This document shows, piece by piece, positions 56,944-64,000 of a stretch of 64,000 bases of DNA. The notes beneath the pieces were generated by a model. That model had not been told where the DNA came from. It searched no databases and saw only the letters and a list, made by a program, of their open reading frames with translations. Origin of the DNA: Cellulophaga algicola DSM 14237 (GTDB taxonomy: Bacteria > Bacteroidota > Bacteroidia > Flavobacteriales > Flavobacteriaceae); NCBI RefSeq assembly GCF_000186265.1, contig NC_014934.1:558001-622000 (forward strand). Reading direction: 5' to 3'. Both the position numbers and the translations under genes were made by a program. Numbering within the stretch: the first letter of the stretch is position 1; each line of letters starts with the position of its first letter.

Positions 56944-58581
56944 ATGATTTCGGTAGATAATATTGCAGTAGAATTTAGTGGTGATACGCTTTTTAGTGAT
57001 GTTTCATTTGTGATAAATGAAACGGACAAAATTGCTTTGATGGGAAAAAATGGTGCTGGAAAATCTACCATGATGAAAATTATTGCTGGGGTGCAAAAAG
57101 CCACTCGTGGCAATATTCGCTACCCAAAAGAAGCGGTTATTGCCTACCTACCCCAACACCTGTTAACAGAAGACAATTGCACCGTTTTCGAGGAAGCTTC
57201 AAAAGCATTCGGAATAATTTTCGATATGCAGAACGAAATGAATCGTTTAAATAAAGAATTAGAGACTAGAACAGATTACGAGTCTGACGAGTATATGAAA
57301 CTCATTCAGAAAGTATCTGATTTAGGTGAGAAATATTATGCTTTAGAAGAAATTAATTATGAAGCTGAAGTTGAAAAAGCATTAGCTGGACTAGGTTTTA
57401 AACGTGAAGATTTTCACCGCCAAACGAGCGAATTCAGTGGCGGATGGCGTATGCGAATTGAGTTAACTAAAATACTATTACAAAAACCAGATTTAATACT
57501 TTTAGACGAACCTACCAACCACGTGGATATAGAATCTGTCATATGGTTAGAAGATTTTCTTTTAAACAAAGCAAAAGCGGTTGTGGTTATATCTCACGAT
57601 AAAACCTTTATTGATAACATTACCAATAGAACCATCGAGGTAACTATGGGGCGCATATATGATTATAAAGCAAACTATTCTCACTACCTACAATTGCGAG
57701 AAGACCGAAGAAGTCATCAAATAAAAGCATTTCAAGAGCAACAAAGATTTATTGCAGACAACCAAGCATTTATAGACCGTTTTAAAGGTACGTATTCTAA
57801 AACCAATCAAGTAACCTCACGGGAACGTATGATTGAAAAGCTAGAAATTATAGAGATTGATGAAATAGATAATTCTTCATTACGCCTAAGGTTCCCTACC
57901 GCTGTACGATCTGGTGATTACCCTGTTACCGTAAATGCATTAACAAAAACCTATGGGGAGCATGTAGTGTTTAAAGATGCAAACATGAGTATTTCTCGTG
58001 GCGAAAAAGTATCTTTTGTGGGTAGAAACGGTGAAGGGAAATCTACCATGATCAAAGCCATAATGGGAGAAATAGATTTTGAAGGAGAATGCCAGTTAGG
58101 ACACAATATAAAAGTGGGCTATTTTGCTCAAAACCAAGCTTCTTTATTAGATCAGACTTTAACTGTTTTTCAAACTGTAGACGAAGTTGCCCATGGCGAT
58201 GTTAGAACTCAAATGAAAAACATTTTAGGGAGATTTATGTTTGGCGGAGAAGATATTGAAAAGAAAGTGAGCGTACTTTCTGGAGGAGAGAAAACAAGGT
58301 TAGCTATGGTAAAATTACTATTAGAGCCCGTAAATTTATTGATTCTAGATGAACCTACGAACCACTTAGATTTAAAATCTAAAGATGTCTTAAAAGAAGC
58401 CCTACTAGATTTTGACGGCACTCTAATTCTAGTATCTCACGATCGTGATTTTTTACAAGGACTTTCTCAGAAAGTATTTGAATTTAAAGACAAACGTGTT
58501 ATTGAACATTTTGAAAGTATTGATGCTTTCTTAGAGCGCAATAGAATTCAAAGTTTAAAAGAGATTGATTTAAAAAATTAA
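56944..58581 (+). CDS. ABC-F family ATPase (YbiT/EttA-like)
   Basis: A 545-residue soluble protein with two ABC domains. Walker A copies are MGKNGAGKST (33-42) and VGRNGEGKST. Signatures are FSGGWRMR and LSGGEKTR. Walker B copies are LILLDEPTNHVD and LLILDEPTNHLD, both with the DEPTNH tract of ABC-F. The inter-domain linker (LREDRRSHQIKAFQEQQRFI) is the P-site tRNA-interaction motif region. ABC-F proteins act on the ribosome. The sequence is nearest YbiT; an antibiotic resistance role is possible but not indicated. The stop interlocks with the next gene. Confidence 0.92.
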   Translation: MISVDNIAVEFSGDTLFSDVSFVINETDKIALMGKNGAGKSTMMKIIAGVQKATRGNIRYPKEAVIAYLPQHLLTEDNCTVFEEASKAFGIIFDMQNEMNRLNKELETRTDYESDEYMKLIQKVSDLGEKYYALEEINYEAEVEKALAGLGFKREDFHRQTSEFSGGWRMRIELTKILLQKPDLILLDEPTNHVDIESVIWLEDFLLNKAKAVVVISHDKTFIDNITNRTIEVTMGRIYDYKANYSHYLQLREDRRSHQIKAFQEQQRFIADNQAFIDRFKGTYSKTNQVTSRERMIEKLEIIEIDEIDNSSLRLRFPTAVRSGDYPVTVNALTKTYGEHVVFKDANMSISRGEKVSFVGRNGEGKSTMIKAIMGEIDFEGECQLGHNIKVGYFAQNQASLLDQTLTVFQTVDEVAHGDVRTQMKNILGRFMFGGEDIEKKVSVLSGGEKTRLAMVKLLLEPVNLLILDEPTNHLDLKSKDVLKEALLDFDGTLILVSHDRDFLQGLSQKVFEFKDKRVIEHFESIDAFLERNRIQSLKEIDLKN

Positions 58582-59192
58582 GCACAATTTTTAAAACCTC
58601 TTGGAAAAGGGCGGTAGGCATAATATTGTAACACTTCTTCTATCGCCAATTTTAAAGCAGTATTTATCGGTACAATTTGATTGCCTAAATGGAAATCTAT
58701 TTGCGAAAGCTTCATATAGTAATCAGTAAAAACAGGTACATACAATCCTTTACTTAAAGCTATTTGTGCTTCCTCAAAATTAGCAGCTTGTTCCTCTTTA
58801 ATTATTTTACAAGTAGCCAGACGCATTTCTCCAAATTTATTTCGGTTAGCACCATACCCAAATAATCTACAAATTAATCCTCTGTAGACATAATCACTGC
58901 ACTTTCCTTTGCCATTATCTTTATCTACAAGAGAAAGAGGCTGATAAATATGACAAATAGCGCTTGATTTAAGAGTTAAATCATCTAAAGTTTTAGAAGC
59001 CAATCCATTTAAAAACAAATGGTATGCCCAAGGAAGAAATTCTAAAGGAGACGCATCTACTTCTGCATGGGTACAGCATTTTCCGCAACCTGCTTTACAA
59101 TGCAATGAAGTTTCCTCTTGAAAAGAAGCAATCTCCTTATCTAGACCAGCATACAAAACATCAACCGCTCTAACTTTCTTAATTATAGACAT
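58578..59192 (-). CDS. YkgJ-type zinc/iron-chelating Cys-cluster protein
   Basis: A 204-residue protein with the cluster CKAGCGKCC (Cys32, 36, 39, 40), followed by SPLEFLPWAYHLFLNG. More Cys and His residues follow: SAICHIYQPL, GKCSDYVYRGLICRLFGYG, LATCKI. These fit the metal-chelating CxxCxxCC fold. Function unknown. It is convergent with the ABC-F gene and shares a 4-base stop overlap. Confidence 0.85.
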   Translation of the reverse strand: MSIIKKVRAVDVLYAGLDKEIASFQEETSLHCKAGCGKCCTHAEVDASPLEFLPWAYHLFLNGLASKTLDDLTLKSSAICHIYQPLSLVDKDNGKGKCSDYVYRGLICRLFGYGANRNKFGEMRLATCKIIKEEQAANFEEAQIALSKGLYVPVFTDYYMKLSQIDFHLGNQIVPINTALKLAIEEVLQYYAYRPFPRGFKNCA

Positions 59193-59344
59193 TTAAGATT
59201 TAAAATTTAGGAAGCAAATGTAGACTAAAATGTAATTGCTTTTACATTATTATCTCAATGTATTACACTATGTTTTTTAAGATTATGAGAGGATAAAACA
59301 AGAAGAAAACTAAAATAGTTTATGGATGGCCGCAGCTGTAATAG

Positions 59345-60745
59345 CTATTCGTAAACTACTTCATTGTATCTAAAAGGAAATGCGTTTTGTATTACCTCTT
59401 TTCCTTCTTGGTTAAGCTTAGAAAATTGAATCCCATACATACGTTCGGACAAATTATCCCTAAATTCATTAGTAGTTTCTAACAGTTGGGAATAGGTTTC
59501 TATATAGTGTCCAAAAAGTAAGCTATCATTAAAATAGAAATTAAAATAATAATTCTTATCTCTATTTATATGCTCTAATAGCACACTAGAGAAATCTTCC
59601 TTAGCAACAATAGTATTGTTAATCATAAATTTACCCTCAATAAAACGAATTTCAATAGGATTGGAATATTCATTTTTTTCAAAATCGAGGTATACAGAAT
59701 GTTGTTGATTACCTATTTTTAGAGAAAGTATATCATTAGAGAAATATCGAAATTCATCTGATGTTGAATTAGGAGGCATTACCATAAAGTTTAACCATTG
59801 AAAGTCTAAAATTCCTAGTTCTTTTTTTATGTTTTCCACAACAGACATCGGCATATTCCTATCAATTTGAAAATAAAAGCCAGCTTCCTGCATCCTTTCA
59901 AATTCAAGTCTTTGCATATTAAGATTATTCATTTTTAAGAATAAACTTTTAATAGTGTAAACATCATCTCCAAGCAAATAAACTGGAGCCATATATGCTG
60001 CGTCATTCTTAGCAAACGCCACAGAAACTTTTGGTAATGTAATTCTTTTTGTTTGCTTCGTATACATATTGCTGTAAGGCAATTTGAGTTGAAACCTTGA
60101 ATTAATTCTTTTTTCAATCACTAAATTATTTATGGTAGTATATGAAATTAGATTAATCTTAGATAAACCAATTGCGACTCCAGTAAGCACAATCCCAGAC
60201 AACAACATCCATTTAAAAGCTCTAGTCTTAAAGACCAATAAAATGGTAGTCCAAGTTTGAAGAAACAAAACAACAAGTATAAGAATAAAGAGGTAAATAA
60301 ATTCTGGGTAAAAACTAAAATCATAATACCACCCTAGGCCATCAACATAGAATAAAACACCAAAGACTAGTGCAACTTTCACAAACCAATTGAGAAAATA
60401 CCAATTGAGGTTACGTTGATCATTAACAATAGTTCGCAATCGTGTTGGTCTAAAATTAAATGCTTTAAGAGGAAAATCAAACCAATACACAAAACAGGTA
60501 GATTGCCCAAAAATAGCAGCAAGAAATGCAAAAATTAAGTTATAAAAACTAACCTCATCATCTGAAAATATGCTTATATCATATTCACTGGTTAAGGAAA
60601 GAACACGAAATATTTCTCTAGAAAAATAAAAAAATTCATATAATAGAAAAGCTAAAATCAGCCCTAATAAAACACCTATAATCAACTTAGATTTTGAAAC
60701 GTTATCCTTAAAATTAGCATGTAAAAAATCCGGATTAATTGCCAT
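59345..60745 (-). CDS. Unrecognised membrane protein with large soluble C-terminal half
   Basis: A 466-residue protein that I cannot assign by name. Residues about 20-200 have roughly five or six hydrophobic helices (LIIGVLLGLILAFLLYEFFY, FLQTWTTILLVFKTRAF, MLLSGIVLTGVAIGL). Residues about 205-466 are soluble and probably outside the cytoplasm. Within this half, two segments have an ExbD/TolR-like alternation of short strand, helix and D-x2-(M/F)-x2-(V/Y)-x2-(I/L) pattern: FYFQIDRNMPMSVVENIKKE and FMINNTIVAKEDFSSVLLEH. This resemblance is weak. The gene is monocistronic with AT-rich flanks. Confidence 0.6.
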   Translation of the reverse strand: MAINPDFLHANFKDNVSKSKLIIGVLLGLILAFLLYEFFYFSREIFRVLSLTSEYDISIFSDDEVSFYNLIFAFLAAIFGQSTCFVYWFDFPLKAFNFRPTRLRTIVNDQRNLNWYFLNWFVKVALVFGVLFYVDGLGWYYDFSFYPEFIYLFILILVVLFLQTWTTILLVFKTRAFKWMLLSGIVLTGVAIGLSKINLISYTTINNLVIEKRINSRFQLKLPYSNMYTKQTKRITLPKVSVAFAKNDAAYMAPVYLLGDDVYTIKSLFLKMNNLNMQRLEFERMQEAGFYFQIDRNMPMSVVENIKKELGILDFQWLNFMVMPPNSTSDEFRYFSNDILSLKIGNQQHSVYLDFEKNEYSNPIEIRFIEGKFMINNTIVAKEDFSSVLLEHINRDKNYYFNFYFNDSLLFGHYIETYSQLLETTNEFRDNLSERMYGIQFSKLNQEGKEVIQNAFPFRYNEVVYE

Positions 60746-60874
60746 AAATAATTTTATATCCTGTTTTGTAAAAAGCTGTCCTTATCACAATTTAAAAATG
60801 GTTTTAAAATATAACGTACTAAATCACTCAAATATTCGGTAGTACTTCTAATGTATCTAACAAAATTTAATTAT

Positions 60875-61441
60875 TTAAGAAGTCTTCCGCATGCGCTTGG
60901 GACCATACCAAAGCCAAAAACCTGTTATTGTAAACACTAATAAGGCAATACCCATTAACGTAGTGTAGATAAGTTTAATAGGGTTGCCAGAGGTCTTAAA
61001 ATAAGTATCTAACACTGAACCATCGTGCAAATTTTCAATAAAATCTGAATGACGCTTACCAAATTCTAATAAATTTCCAGTAGCACCATCTAACTGTAAG
61101 CCATAATGGTCTTCATAAATAAACTTAATTACCCCTTTATCTTTTCGGATGTCTACACGATCTAAGACTATTGGTGTTGTTACATCAACAGAATCTTTCA
61201 TCACTGTAGCCGCTTTTTCATAAAGCACACTTAAAGGCAACCATTCAGAGAATTCTGAGCTAGATCCTTTTTGGGTTTCCGCAAGAAGCAAGCCTGCGCT
61301 ATTTTTTTTCCAACCTAGCAAGAGCCCCGAAATAGAAATAATAAAGAAAAAAATAAATAAGAAAGCTCCCATCAACCGGTGAACTTTTCTGAATATTCGT
61401 AATATTTTGGCTTGTTTTTTTCTTTTAGTTTTAGGACTCAT
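60875..61441 (-). CDS. Small PepSY-domain membrane protein
   Basis: A 188-residue protein starting at 61441 (MSPKTKRKKQAK). A basic N-terminus precedes a helix (GAFLFIFFFIISISGLLLGW). A single periplasmic PepSY domain follows (VDIRKDKGVIKFIYEDHYGL, QLDGATGNLLEFGKRHSDFI, ENLHDG), then a C-terminal helix (MGIALLVFTITGFWLWYGP) and KRMRK. This is a shortened form of the PepSY-TM proteins associated with iron and siderophore uptake, which usually have more helices. Two genes upstream on the same strand encode an OmpA protein and a TonB-dependent receptor, although spacers of about 100 and 160 bases leave co-transcription unclear. Confidence 0.82.
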   Translation of the reverse strand: MSPKTKRKKQAKILRIFRKVHRLMGAFLFIFFFIISISGLLLGWKKNSAGLLLAETQKGSSSEFSEWLPLSVLYEKAATVMKDSVDVTTPIVLDRVDIRKDKGVIKFIYEDHYGLQLDGATGNLLEFGKRHSDFIENLHDGSVLDTYFKTSGNPIKLIYTTLMGIALLVFTITGFWLWYGPKRMRKTS

Positions 61442-61538
61442 AGGATACAACAGCAATTGAACGAAGCTCTTTAGAACGCAGAACAGTTGCGGAAGTTAAG
61501 AATATTATTTTGTAGATTTTATCAAAAAAAAGCTAAAA

Positions 61539-62630
61539 TTAATTCTGATCTTCATATAAGTTCTTAGCATAGTTACTTTGTGGCTCGGCTACTAAAAACT
61601 CTACCCTTCTATTCTTAAAACGAATATCTTCTTTTTCATTACTAACCACAGGTTTTTTAAACCCAAAACCCTTCCAAGAGATTCTATTCTTACTCAATCC
61701 TGACTTCACCAAAAAACTAGCAACTGTCGCTGCTCTTTTTTCAGATAAATCATCATTATATTTCACGGAACCCATTGCATCTGTATGACCATATAAATAA
61801 ACATTAAGCTTAGGGTTGCTTTTTAGATACGTAACTAAGTCACTTAATTGTTGGTTATAATCTATTTCAATACTGGTTTCATCAAAATCAAAAAGCAACT
61901 CTTCTATTACATAAAGTTGGTTTTGAGTATAACTAGGAATTAATGTAACAGAAACCATATCAATGAAATAATAAGCAGATTTACGAGATGCTTTCTTTAC
62001 CTCTTGCTTAAAAGTGTCTTCATTATTTATAAAATTACCAATGGTCAAAAAATGTTCATATCCTTTGGCCATAACTGTTGTAGAGACCTCAACCCACTCC
62101 GCTGTATTGTCTAAATATTTATTAGATTGAATTCTCTTAAAATTTACTTGTGCTGATTTTGAAAAATACCTCACATCTAAATATTTAGAAGTATTCATCT
62201 CGAAAGTTGATTTTGATAATAGAATATCAAACTCCTTTATAGAAAATTCAACATCATCTGCCAAACTCACCATAAAGGATACTTTATATAGTTTATCTTT
62301 TTCTAGGGGCGTTTCTAACTCTGCTGTAATATACTCCCTATAATCATTTGGAGCATACAAATACATACCTGCATAGGCTTCACCGTCATACGGCAATTGA
62401 GAACCAATAAAGTTATTTTCAACAGGAAGTTCTGCACTACAGGTGTTAAAATAATCTGTAGTACCTAAAGTTGGTTTTCTCCAACTCTCTGCATCAACAT
62501 CTAGAGATCCAAATTCTTTTGGACACCTATAACTAGTTTCAAAACTTGGGTTTTTTACTAAATTTTGGCCTTTCGCAACGAAACAATTCAGCGCAAAAAA
62601 CAAAAACACGATTTGGGGGAACGTTTTCAT
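61539..62630 (-). CDS. OmpA-family protein
   Basis: A 363-residue envelope protein. I start at 62630 so that the signal peptide MKTFPQIVFLFFALNCFVAKG is N-terminal; an earlier in-frame ATG at 62657 is less likely. The N-terminal domain (LVKNPSFETSYRCPKEF, MYLYAPNDYREYITAELETP) resembles a galactose-binding-like beta sandwich. The C-terminal OmpA domain binds peptidoglycan: LLFDFDETSIEIDYN, LYGHTDAMGSVKYNDDLSEK, RAATVASFLVKSGL, FKNRRVEFLV. It probably links the outer membrane to the cell wall. It lies between the TonB-receptor and PepSY genes. Confidence 0.92.
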   Translation of the reverse strand: MKTFPQIVFLFFALNCFVAKGQNLVKNPSFETSYRCPKEFGSLDVDAESWRKPTLGTTDYFNTCSAELPVENNFIGSQLPYDGEAYAGMYLYAPNDYREYITAELETPLEKDKLYKVSFMVSLADDVEFSIKEFDILLSKSTFEMNTSKYLDVRYFSKSAQVNFKRIQSNKYLDNTAEWVEVSTTVMAKGYEHFLTIGNFINNEDTFKQEVKKASRKSAYYFIDMVSVTLIPSYTQNQLYVIEELLFDFDETSIEIDYNQQLSDLVTYLKSNPKLNVYLYGHTDAMGSVKYNDDLSEKRAATVASFLVKSGLSKNRISWKGFGFKKPVVSNEKEDIRFKNRRVEFLVAEPQSNYAKNLYEDQN

Positions 62631-62790
62631 TTCTAGGTTATTTGTTAGCACTACCAAACATCTTTAAAATAGAAAAGGTCTATTGTAACATCTACAATTG
62701 ACCTTTTTTATCATTGCTAAAAACACACGTTTTAAGCTACAAAATATGTAAGTTATAATTGCTATTTCCTACAAATATACTTATAATTAT

Positions 62791-64000
62791 TTAAAAATCA
62801 AACTTATAGGTAGCACCTGCTAAAAGCTGAAATCCTTGAACAGGATAATTTGCCCATCTCATATAGTTAGAATTTGCTATATTATTTGCTTTTACAAACA
62901 CTGATAATTGCTCATTAAACCTATATCCCACATGTGCATTAGTATCCCAATAACTATTTAAAGTAACAATAGTAGAAGGGAAATCTACAGGGTCTGCATT
63001 CTGTAGTACTGAGGCTTGTAAATCTTCACGTTCACCAACATAAAACAGCGTAGCTCCCATGTACCATTGTTTATCTATCTGATAATCTATAAATATAGAA
63101 CTAGTAACTTTAGGTAAGTTCCATGCAGGGTTATCTGTTTCTGTAGAATAGGTATATGCTTCAGCATTTATACCTAGCGAGAAGTTTCTTTTTATATCTA
63201 GATTTAACTCTGCAAAAATGCCTAATGTTTTTACGTCATCATAAAAAACATCAAAAGAATTATTATAATAGTATCCTTTTTCATCATTACGAAATGTATT
63301 CTCTGGGTTCCACTTATACAATGGTTTCTTATTTTCTGTCTTATATGAAGCTTTTAAATTATAACTTAAACTTGGCAACAACTGCCCTTTGATCCCTGCA
63401 TAAGCATTGTACTTTTGGTCCGTAGGCTGCACGGTTAGAGTAGGAGAGACAAATGGATTCTCTTCTACAAAATCATAATAAGAATTCTGTATTAATTCCC
63501 CTTGGATACCTCCATAGGCAATTAACGTTTCATCTAGTACTCGGTAACTTGCGGTTATATCTGGGTAGATATAAAAATTACTATCGCTATTTTCAGAATC
63601 TAGTCCAAAAACTAAATTCACTCCTAGATTTAAAGTTAGGTCATCTCTTAAAATTTCTATACTTGGCCCCACCCCTACTTGAAATAAACTATAGTTTATT
63701 TCTGGCGTGTTCACTGTACTATTTAAACTAGCATTTTTAAATACACCTCCTAAATAATCTAATTTTCCTTTGATACGAATATTTTCATCTCCGATTGGAA
63801 ATTGCGCAACACCTTTTAACATTGCTCTATTCTCACCAGATTTTGTAGCGTCCCAAAAACGACGAATTAAGGCTTCTCCTCTTTCTAAATAAGCATTATC
63901 CATATTTAAATACCCAGAGATTTCTGCATTGAAATAATTCTGTTTTGAGTCTATACTATTAATCACCTCATCACTATAAGCCCCAACAGGTACTCCATAC
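62791..64000 (-). CDS. TonB-dependent receptor, C-terminal part (cut by the right edge)
   Basis: The frame is open to the end of the window (upstream codons read YGVPVGAYSDEVINSIDSKQ), so the true start lies outside. The visible 403 residues are amphipathic barrel strands (KGKLDYLGGVFKNA, YPDITASYRVLDETLIAYGG, SLSYNLKASYKTENKKPLYK) and the end is the family C-terminus: FVKANNIANSNYMRWANYPV then GFQLLAGATYKFDF. The ligand cannot be told; the following OmpA and PepSY genes allow, but do not prove, a metal uptake role. Confidence 0.85.
   Translation of the reverse strand, partial: YGVPVGAYSDEVINSIDSKQNYFNAEISGYLNMDNAYLERGEALIRRFWDATKSGENRAMLKGVAQFPIGDENIRIKGKLDYLGGVFKNASLNSTVNTPEINYSLFQVGVGPSIEILRDDLTLNLGVNLVFGLDSENSDSNFYIYPDITASYRVLDETLIAYGGIQGELIQNSYYDFVEENPFVSPTLTVQPTDQKYNAYAGIKGQLLPSLSYNLKASYKTENKKPLYKWNPENTFRNDEKGYYYNNSFDVFYDDVKTLGIFAELNLDIKRNFSLGINAEAYTYSTETDNPAWNLPKVTSSIFIDYQIDKQWYMGATLFYVGEREDLQASVLQNADPVDFPSTIVTLNSYWDTNAHVGYRFNEQLSVFVKANNIANSNYMRWANYPVQGFQLLAGATYKFDF

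Overview
The window is a low-GC chromosomal segment from a member of the Bacteroidota, almost certainly the family Flavobacteriaceae and probably a marine, polysaccharide-using lineage. The evidence is a SusC/SusD pair, two proteins with the type B (gliding-motility-associated) C-terminal sorting domain of the type IX secretion system, a fused SecDF, a Rho with a long Asn/Pro/Lys-rich insert, many signal-peptidase-II lipoproteins, few Shine-Dalgarno sequences, and promoters of the form TTG-N19 to N22-TAnnTTTG. I place it at family level only. No gene-free stretch exceeds about 300 bases.

Layout. At 1-7.8 kb lies the edge of a glycan-utilisation locus read leftwards: a membrane-spanning Y_Y_Y/LuxR-type regulator, then SusC, SusD and a surface lipoprotein cut by the left edge. 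Any enzymes would lie outside the window. At 7.9-12.6 kb is a leftward group (DUF1599, DoxX/BT_3928, tpiA, prmA, clpS) interrupted by an M57 metallopeptidase lipoprotein gene with its own terminator. At 12.7-15.3 kb folP, cdaA (c-di-AMP synthase) and a DUF3667 membrane protein run rightwards; a (CCAA)14 tract separates the last two. At 15.3-20.6 kb are an ABC exporter, truA, a phosphoesterase, a large secreted protein of unknown function and DUF4293. At 20.8-25 kb are rho, a lipoprotein and two tandem paralogous membrane proteins. At 25.1-30 kb are rpsT, two tRNA-Glu genes, proS, a Tyr/Asn- then Ser/Arg-rich lipoprotein and a FadL-type porin. At 30-33.4 kb are two tandem T9SS type B cargo proteins. 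At 33.5-39.3 kb is a rightward run: folE, cysS, yidD, lgt, a DUF192 lipoprotein, a GNAT acetyltransferase and a ModF-like double ABC ATPase. At 39.4-50.4 kb are secDF, mdh, a small lipoprotein, a complete IS3-family element, a DUF6588 protein, gyrB and asnB. At 50.6-64 kb are DUF2911, a FUSC protein, an amidohydrolase, mqo, an ABC-F ATPase, a YkgJ-type Cys-cluster protein, an unrecognised membrane protein, a PepSY protein, an OmpA-family protein and the C-terminal part of a TonB-dependent receptor cut by the right edge.

How it fits together. Most genes are core housekeeping: translation, folate, gyrase, Sec export, lipoprotein maturation and malate oxidation by both soluble Mdh and quinone-linked Mqo. 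Accessory material is limited to the SusCD locus, the M57 gene, the T9SS cargo pair, the paralogous membrane-protein pair and the IS element. I did not find a clear defence, CRISPR, secondary-metabolite or phage system. The signals most worth following are: the IS3 insertion at the base of a 25-bp-arm terminator palindrome; the CCAA tract before the DUF3667 gene; the one-component Y_Y_Y regulator; and the membrane protein at 59.3-60.7 kb, whose C-terminal half may hold ExbD/TolR-like domains.
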